From positions 1 to 10,523 of the forward strand of contig JACPDC010000284.1 in assembly GCA_016184235.1 (NCBI GenBank): a stretch of 10,523 nucleotides of DNA. The letters run 5' to 3'. This DNA comes from Deltaproteobacteria bacterium. Lineage in GTDB: Bacteria > Desulfobacterota > Binatia > UBA9968. The notes beneath the pieces are model-generated. The model had not been told where the DNA came from and ran no database searches. It saw only the letters and a list, made by a program, of their open reading frames with translations. A program made the position numbers and the translations under genes. Numbering within the stretch: position 1 is the stretch's first letter; every line of letters begins with the position of its first letter. This document shows, piece after piece, positions 6,726-10,523 of this stretch.

Positions 6726-7976
6726 CTACTGCATCACTTCGTGCCAGGCTAAGAGCTTGGCCGGCTGGGGAAGCAGCGAGCCCCAGAGGGTCTGCACCAG
6801 ATTTAAGGCCTGGCTGCTGTAGTAAATGGACGCGTTGTCTTTAATATCGAATTTGAGGTCATCCCCGGTCGGACCGAGGAGCAGAGTTCCAAAGAGCCGC
6901 GCATTGTTCTTGAACTTAAGCTTAAGCTTGTCCTCCGTGCTTTCGTCTCCTCGCGGCCCCGCGGCCAGACTGATAACGATGCCGTGAAACTCGAAGTTGC
7001 CGAAGATATTTGCCTTGCCGTCAAGAATGAGCACCCCGCTTCCGGTAACTGTGGTGTCGGGATCGAATTTTATTGTACTTGTATCCGCCTTGATATAAGT
7101 GATCTGGGGCGCGGCGTCGGTGCCAAAGACGCAGCTGGCAGAAGGCGTTACCGGCCGAGGAGTGGGACAATTAGTCGTAGTCAGATGCATGCCGCTAAGA
7201 TGCTGGGCCGCCCCCGGCTGGTTCTTAAAGTTGGTTGCCAGATCTGTAACGCTGAACGAAGTACTGGTTTTGAAAACGCTCGGCGTCACTGGAGAAGTAG
7301 AAGCATTGTAACCAAGACCCTGTATCTTAGATTTTTCAGAGCTGGAGAGACTGTTGATGAACTCGGTAACCATCGAGTCGTAAAGCGGCGCCACGCCATA
7401 GATAGCCGGGTTAGGGCCTGCGCTGGTGCTGTCGGCTCTGCCGTCGTTGTTGCCGTCGGCAGAATAGCTCGTGTCATTGCCGCTTATGAAAAAAGTGCCC
7501 GAGGTATTGAAATCGGCGTCCGAAGTGGATCCTCCGGGAATGTAGACCGTGCCCGGAGGAGTCCACGAAGTGTTTGATCTCCCGATGTAGGCCCGGACTT
7601 TTCTGTTGGAGCTGTTGGGACCCGTTGCCGAAGAAATGAGGATGGCCCGGCTGTTTCCGCCGGTGCTGGCCGCATCGTTGGTCGCCGTCACTGTATAAGT
7701 GTAGCCGTTAAAAGAAGTGCCGGGGACGACGCTGCTAGGGCTGGCGGTGCTAGTGCTATAGCTAAACGTGGTGCCTGCCGCTATCGTGGAAAGGGCGTGC
7801 TGGATGCCCGCATCCGCGGCATGGATGGCGCCGCCCCCGGTCTTAACGTTGCTTGCGGTCTTGGCATTGAGCCCGCTCAGCAGCAGGGCGCCTCCCGTGA
7901 TGGACAAAAGGATCAGCATTACGGCAAGGACCATTACCAGTGCGATACCCCGATCGCTCTTCAGTTGCGCCTTCAT
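6726..7976 (-). CDS. pilX: PilX-like minor pilin with beta-strand-rich C-terminal region (first cassette)
   Basis: 416 residues from ATG 7976, chosen because GGAGGA lies 4 bases upstream and the leader MKAQLKSDRG is then of normal length. An in-frame start at 8003 would add nine residues encoded by a short tandem repeat. The helix IALVMVLAVMLILLSITGGA lacks Glu at +5. IHAADAGIQHAL (51-62) is the PilX_N hallmark. DGNNDGRAD (174-182) resembles a Ca-binding loop and follows FFISGNDTSY. C-terminal strands include VLILDG, ANIFGNFEFHG, LFGTLLLG, DIKDNASIYYSSQAL, and the end is KLLAWHEVMQ. Cysteines lie at 270 and 282. It is the last gene of the fimT-pilV-pilW-pilX cassette and the closest relative of the next PilX-like gene. 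The expected role is the GspK-like subunit of the pilus tip complex. Confidence 0.87.
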   Translation of the reverse strand: MKAQLKSDRGIALVMVLAVMLILLSITGGALLLSGLNAKTASNVKTGGGAIHAADAGIQHALSTIAAGTTFSYSTSTASPSSVVPGTSFNGYTYTVTATNDAASTGGNSRAILISSATGPNSSNRKVRAYIGRSNTSWTPPGTVYIPGGSTSDADFNTSGTFFISGNDTSYSADGNNDGRADSTSAGPNPAIYGVAPLYDSMVTEFINSLSSSEKSKIQGLGYNASTSPVTPSVFKTSTSFSVTDLATNFKNQPGAAQHLSGMHLTTTNCPTPRPVTPSASCVFGTDAAPQITYIKADTSTIKFDPDTTVTGSGVLILDGKANIFGNFEFHGIVISLAAGPRGDESTEDKLKLKFKNNARLFGTLLLGPTGDDLKFDIKDNASIYYSSQALNLVQTLWGSLLPQPAKLLAWHEVMQ

Positions 7977-7988
7977 GAATTCCTCCGT

Positions 7989-8016
7989 TTCGCTATTCGC
8001 CATTCGCTATTCACCG
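7989..8016. repeat. Seven-base tandem repeat, about four units, in the pilW-pilX spacer
   Basis: On the plus strand TTCGCTA, TTCGCCA, TTCGCTA and a degenerate TTCACCG follow one another without gaps. They fill most of the 43-base gap between the pilW stop and the pilX start and end just upstream of the pilX ribosome site. No function is evident. Confidence 0.7.
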
Positions 8017-8019
8017 TTT

Positions 8020-8670
8020 TTATGACGGCAGACCCCGATTGCGCAGATCGGCGTTGGAGGTCATGGTCGCGGTAAGCTGGCCTCCGAACTCAGTATCCGG
8101 CTTGAGAGATTTAACGGTTAACGTGATCAACACCCGCTGGATATTAGATAACTCCGTAGTCACCGGGCGAGATAGCTCCGTGCCATCCTGCTTAAAGTAT
8201 CGCAAGTCGAAACTGGTCACATTACAGATGGTCAGCGGGTTGCCGCTGCCGTTCCGGGTGACATTGCCGTAGCCGCTGGCGCAACCGGTCGTGTCGTAAA
8301 TATAGGTGATCACTTCATCCGAATCGTTACAGTCACCATCCGGAACTCCGCCAACACCCCCCTGAAAGTCGTAAGTAAAGCTGAGACTTGTGGCAGCAGC
8401 ATCAAAAACATTGGGGGCGCCAGCGAGGACGCCGTTAGCACATTTGTCTCCTGCCACTGCGCTAAGGGGATTGTACGCCGCGTTTCTGATCTCCCGCACC
8501 ATCATATCGAGCACCGAGCGGGCGTACTCCTGGGCCTCCAGGCGGTTCTCCTGGACCTTCGCAGAATGGGTCTGGACGCGATAGACGCTGTAGATCGCCC
8601 CCATGATGATGAAGGTCAACATAATAGAGACCAGAAGTTCCACAATGGTGAAACCGGTTTCAGTTTTCAT
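8020..8670 (-). CDS. pilW: PilW/GspJ-like minor pilin (first cassette)
   Basis: 216 residues from ATG 8670. The leader MKTETG is followed by FTIVELLVSIMLTFIIMG: Glu at +5, canonical. EYARSVLDMMVREIRNAAYN (48-67) is the PilW family stretch. DGDCNDSDE (111-119) is an acidic loop at the position of the EF-hand-like loop in the other PilW. Cysteines at 77, 114, 130 and 149 could pair as two disulfides, the same number as in the other PilW. The frame also has ATG 8697 and GTG 8733 (3 bases after the pilV stop). These would give 15- and 27-residue leaders. AAGAG five bases before 8670 is a modest ribosome site, so the start is uncertain. The expected role is an inner-membrane-anchored subunit that joins the pilus tip complex. 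Confidence 0.87.
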   Translation of the reverse strand: MKTETGFTIVELLVSIMLTFIIMGAIYSVYRVQTHSAKVQENRLEAQEYARSVLDMMVREIRNAAYNPLSAVAGDKCANGVLAGAPNVFDAAATSLSFTYDFQGGVGGVPDGDCNDSDEVITYIYDTTGCASGYGNVTRNGSGNPLTICNVTSFDLRYFKQDGTELSRPVTTELSNIQRVLITLTVKSLKPDTEFGGQLTATMTSNADLRNRGLPS

Positions 8671-8736
8671 CCCCGCTCTTGGCTCAGCAAATGCCATAAA
8701 AGATCCGCGCGCCGATTTACTAGAGCGCCTCACTAC

Positions 8737-9147
8737 TTACTGTTTAACCGCCGAGGAGATCGTCAGCGTATGGCTGATATAGTCCGTCCAGGTTACCGTC
8801 ACAGCGATGCACGTAAGCCCGGTAACGCTGTTGCAATTCGAGGTTACCGTCCACGAACGATTGAATGTCACCGGCACTCCGGAAACGCTGAGGTTGTTCT
8901 CAGGACTACCGGTGGTATTGATGTTTGCCGTAGTCCTGCTCTTCAGCTCCTCCAACCGGTCCTGCGCCAGATTAGTGGCAATAGTCGTGTACAAACCGGT
9001 CTGGTTGGCGCGCATCACCGAGGTCGCGCCGATCGCCAACCCCAGGACGGCAATGGCGAAGATGCACATCGCCACTAAAACCTCTATCAGGGTAAAACCG
9101 CTTGCCGCGTTCTTTTGTCTTTGCAAGCAAGATTTTCCAGAAAACAT
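8737..9147 (-). CDS. pilV: PilV/GspI-like minor pilin (first cassette)
   Basis: 136 residues. The leader MFSGKSCLQRQKNAASG is followed by FTLIEVLVAMCIFAIAVLG, a textbook prepilin signal with cleavage after Gly17 and Glu at +5. TTIATNLAQDRLEELKSR (54-71) is the PilV/GspI conserved segment. The C-terminal part, SWTVTSNCNSVTGLTCIAVTVTW, has two cysteines that probably pair in the periplasm. It starts 26 bases after the fimT stop, in the order typical of minor-pilin operons. Its paralogue is the pilV of the second cassette, which is longer and lacks these cysteines. The expected role is a minor pilin of the tip complex, corresponding to GspI. Confidence 0.9.
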   Translation of the reverse strand: MFSGKSCLQRQKNAASGFTLIEVLVAMCIFAIAVLGLAIGATSVMRANQTGLYTTIATNLAQDRLEELKSRTTANINTTGSPENNLSVSGVPVTFNRSWTVTSNCNSVTGLTCIAVTVTWTDYISHTLTISSAVKQ

Positions 9148-9173
9148 AAAGCCGCGCTCTCACCTTCGCAAAC

Positions 9174-9632
9174 TCAGGGTATCGTCACGCGTCCGACAAC
9201 AGCCACTTGCACGCTCTTCGTCTCACCATTGGCATTCTGCAACGTTTTCGTGCCTGCGGCACTAGCGGTCCCGCGCGGTTGAAACTCCGGTGTAGTGCCC
9301 ACCGTTGTCGTGATTCCCTCTGGAAGACTAAAAGGCCCGCTATCATTCTCCCCAGACGCGATCGTCCCGTCATTGTTGAGATCGGCCTCAAGATAGTAGG
9401 TAGTAGTCGTGTCAAAGTTCAAACGGAATTTTCGATTTTGGGAAATCGCCTTCATCCGCGCCACCTGCAAATCCGTGGCGACCTGTCGCGCCCCTGACGA
9501 AAGCCTGAGCGTCGGCAGCCAGGTCATAAAGCTGGGTACCGCGATCCCCATGACAACCATGGCTATGCCGATCGCTACTATAAGCTCCAGGACAGTAAAT
9601 CCGGATTTTTTCAGGTTACGCACGGACGACAT
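9174..9632 (-). CDS. fimT: FimT/GspH-like minor pilin with EF-hand-like loop (first cassette)
   Basis: 152 residues from ATG 9632. The leader MSSVRNLKKSG is followed by FTVLELIVAIGIAMVVMG, with Glu at +5. LSSGARQVATDLQVARMKAISQN (44-66) is the GspH/FimT helix region, and the end VQVAVVGRVTIP has the family Gly-Arg motif. Residues 84-95, DLNNDGTIASGE, fit the 12-residue EF-hand loop at every liganding position (1, 3, 5, Gly6, hydrophobic 8, Glu12). The fimT of the second cassette lacks this. A TTG at 9692 would extend the frame by 20 residues that do not look like a leader, so ATG 9632 is preferred. It is the first gene of the operon, about 97 bases downstream of the start expected from the sigma-54-like site. 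The expected role is a minor pilin in the priming complex. Confidence 0.89.
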   Translation of the reverse strand: MSSVRNLKKSGFTVLELIVAIGIAMVVMGIAVPSFMTWLPTLRLSSGARQVATDLQVARMKAISQNRKFRLNFDTTTTYYLEADLNNDGTIASGENDSGPFSLPEGITTTVGTTPEFQPRGTASAAGTKTLQNANGETKSVQVAVVGRVTIP

Positions 9633-9740
9633 CGCTACATCTACCCCGTTTCCGCTCTGGCAAACCGACTCTCCACTGTTCGGCTTAAGCAACTCTACCC
9701 CAAATCAGGCCAACAACTGCAAACTTCTACCAAGTACACA

Positions 9741-9756
9741 AGCCAAAACCATGCCA
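9741..9756 (-). promoter_or_regulatory. Sigma-54 (RpoN) promoter-like site upstream of the first minor-pilin cassette
   Basis: The minus strand reads TGGCATGGTTTTGGCT. The -24 element matches the TGGCAYG consensus fully, GG and GC are exactly 10 bases apart, and the -12 element is TGGCT against TTGC(A/T). The expected start is near 9729, giving a leader of about 97 bases before fimT. TGTC words lie upstream at about 9805-9797 and 9864-9856 in AT-rich DNA. They could be PilR-type activator half-sites, which is inference. Confidence 0.72.
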
Positions 9757-9886
9757 AGCTATCCTATGGTATAACAATGCCGTAGTGCTGAAAAAAATCG
9801 ACATAAAATCAAAAGGTTAGCCACAGCGAATCCCACGCTTGGCAGCTCAGAAAATGGGACAAAATGACGAAAAATGTAAGAGTTGC
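9757..9886. other. AT-rich intergenic DNA upstream of the sigma-54-like site
   Basis: This is the upstream half of the 324-base gap between the prepilin peptidase gene and fimT. It has A/T runs and no convincing open frame. Its position fits an activator-binding region for a sigma-54 promoter. I see no tRNA, small-RNA or riboswitch signature. Confidence 0.4.
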
Positions 9887-9936
9887 AAAAAAACGTCAGC
9901 CCGCCTGGTCATAAGACCAACGGCTGGGTCCTTTTT
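9887..9936. terminator. Rho-independent terminator, probably bidirectional, after the prepilin peptidase gene
   Basis: Inverted arms CAGCC and GGCTG flank TGGTC and GACCA around the loop ATAA (9897-9926), with a small internal mismatch. On the minus strand seven T follow (9893-9887), 3 bases after the stem. On the plus strand six T follow (9932-9937), 5 bases after the stem. It lies about 30 bases past the prepilin peptidase stop and separates that gene from the pilin operon. Confidence 0.75.
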
Positions 9937-9956
9937 TGAACTTTCATTAATATTAA

Positions 9957-10523
9957 TTAGACCTGCATGTGTGCCGGAACAACCGACCTGTAAGATCTCA
10001 TTTCAATCAAGGGGAGGTACAAGGCAACCAGCAGGTCGCCAAGGAAAAGGTAAACCACGGCGCCCAGGCAAAGAAAAGGGGCAAACGGGAGCGCGTATTT
10101 ACTACCTACCCCTTTCCAAAACATAAATATCAATCCTACGACCGATCCGGTGAGAGAGGCGAAGAACAGGGCCACCGGCACAGCAGGCCAGCCTAAAAAG
10201 GCTCCTATCATGGCCAGCAGCTTGATGTCTCCGCCTCCCATTCCTTCTACACCGGTGAAAAACTGGTATGCCCACGCCACCAGGAGCAGAGAGCCGCCCC
10301 CTACGAGGATTCCCACCAGAGAGCTTACCGGCGACGGCAGGTTCGACAACCGGTCCATCGGCCACTGGTACTGAATCAAGGAGGCGAGCAGGCCCAAGCC
10401 GATGCCGGGAATACTGATGACGTCGGGGACGATCCTCACGTCCAAATCGACAAAACTAATGACGATGAGCGCAGCCACCAGGACAAAGTTTACAAAAAAG
10501 GCCAGCCCGAGGCCGAATCGTCC
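9957..10523 (-). CDS. pilD: Prepilin peptidase, A24 (PilD) family, C-terminal part
   Basis: 188 residues are visible, and the N-terminal part lies beyond the window edge. This family is an inner-membrane aspartyl protease that removes prepilin leaders after Gly and, when the N-terminal domain is present, N-methylates the new end. Visible residues 23-34 (FVDLDVRIVPDV) and 94-101 (GMGGGDIK) carry the two conserved acidic motifs. LPFAPFL (145-151) corresponds to the family PFGPFL motif, with Ala in place of Gly. The rest is hydrophobic membrane segments, about four or five in the visible part. It reads in the same direction as the pilin genes and is separated from them by the terminator at 9887-9936. 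It is the natural processing enzyme for the prepilins encoded downstream. Whether the methyltransferase domain is present cannot be seen. Confidence 0.93.
   Translation of the reverse strand, partial: GRFGLGLAFFVNFVLVAALIVISFVDLDVRIVPDVISIPGIGLGLLASLIQYQWPMDRLSNLPSPVSSLVGILVGGGSLLLVAWAYQFFTGVEGMGGGDIKLLAMIGAFLGWPAVPVALFFASLTGSVVGLIFMFWKGVGSKYALPFAPFLCLGAVVYLFLGDLLVALYLPLIEMRSYRSVVPAHMQV

Noticed and set aside
6984..7577. Plus-strand open frame of 197 codons antisense to pilX
   Set aside because: It has no ribosome site or family motif, and the opposite strand encodes the PilX-like protein with conserved blocks.
9633..9692. Longer fimT starting at TTG 9692
   Set aside because: The added 20 residues are polar, with no positive-hydrophobic leader pattern. 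ATG 9632 gives a normal leader ending KKSG.
1..10523. CRISPR array, insertion sequence, phage genes or tRNA
   Set aside because: I saw no repeat-spacer structure, transposase motifs, terminal repeats or tRNA-like folds. The only repeats are protein-coding motifs and the short 7-mer array.

Overview
The window looks like a chromosomal type IV pilus minor-pilin locus from a Gram-negative bacterium. All the genes I can support lie on the minus strand, so the locus reads from right to left. The mix of PilX-like proteins, PilW-like proteins with acidic Ca-type loops, and sigma-54-type promoters recalls Desulfobacterota (Geobacter/Myxococcus-like) or similar phyla. There is no rRNA or housekeeping marker, so the phylum is a guess. 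G+C in the pilin genes is about half to 55 percent by hand count of a few lines. The leftmost 600 bases are clearly richer, at roughly two thirds.

Layout in reading order. (1) 10523-9957: the C-terminal part of a prepilin peptidase (PilD family), followed by a hairpin with T-runs on both sides that should terminate it. (2) 9956-9633: an AT-rich intergenic region with that terminator and a good sigma-54 promoter-like site. (3) 9632-6726: a first fimT-pilV-pilW-pilX cassette. (4) 6725-6538: a gap with a second sigma-54-like site, 14/16 identical to the first. (5) 6537-3994: two more PilX-like genes in tandem. (6) 3880-684: a second cassette made of a broken fimT, an intact fimT, pilV, pilW and pilX. 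(7) 654-1: the start of a non-pilin protein with a bacterial Ig-like domain, of unresolved start, sitting where pilY1 often sits in minor-pilin operons.

How it fits together. PilD cleaves and methylates the prepilins, whose leaders end in Gly before a hydrophobic helix. FimT/PilV/PilW/PilX are counterparts of type II secretion GspH/I/J/K and are expected to form the tip complex that primes pilus assembly. This locus encodes two sets of those four subunits. It has four large PilX-like proteins, which share a C-terminal beta-strand-repeat region and a Trp close to the C-terminus. No major pilin, PilY1 or assembly ATPase gene lies inside the window.

The points most worth checking are the paired sigma-54-like promoters, the doubled cassette with four PilX-like proteins, the fimT copy that has lost exactly the prepilin-signal codons, the [VIL]-x-G-N-[PS] repeat protein, and EF-hand-like loops in several subunits.
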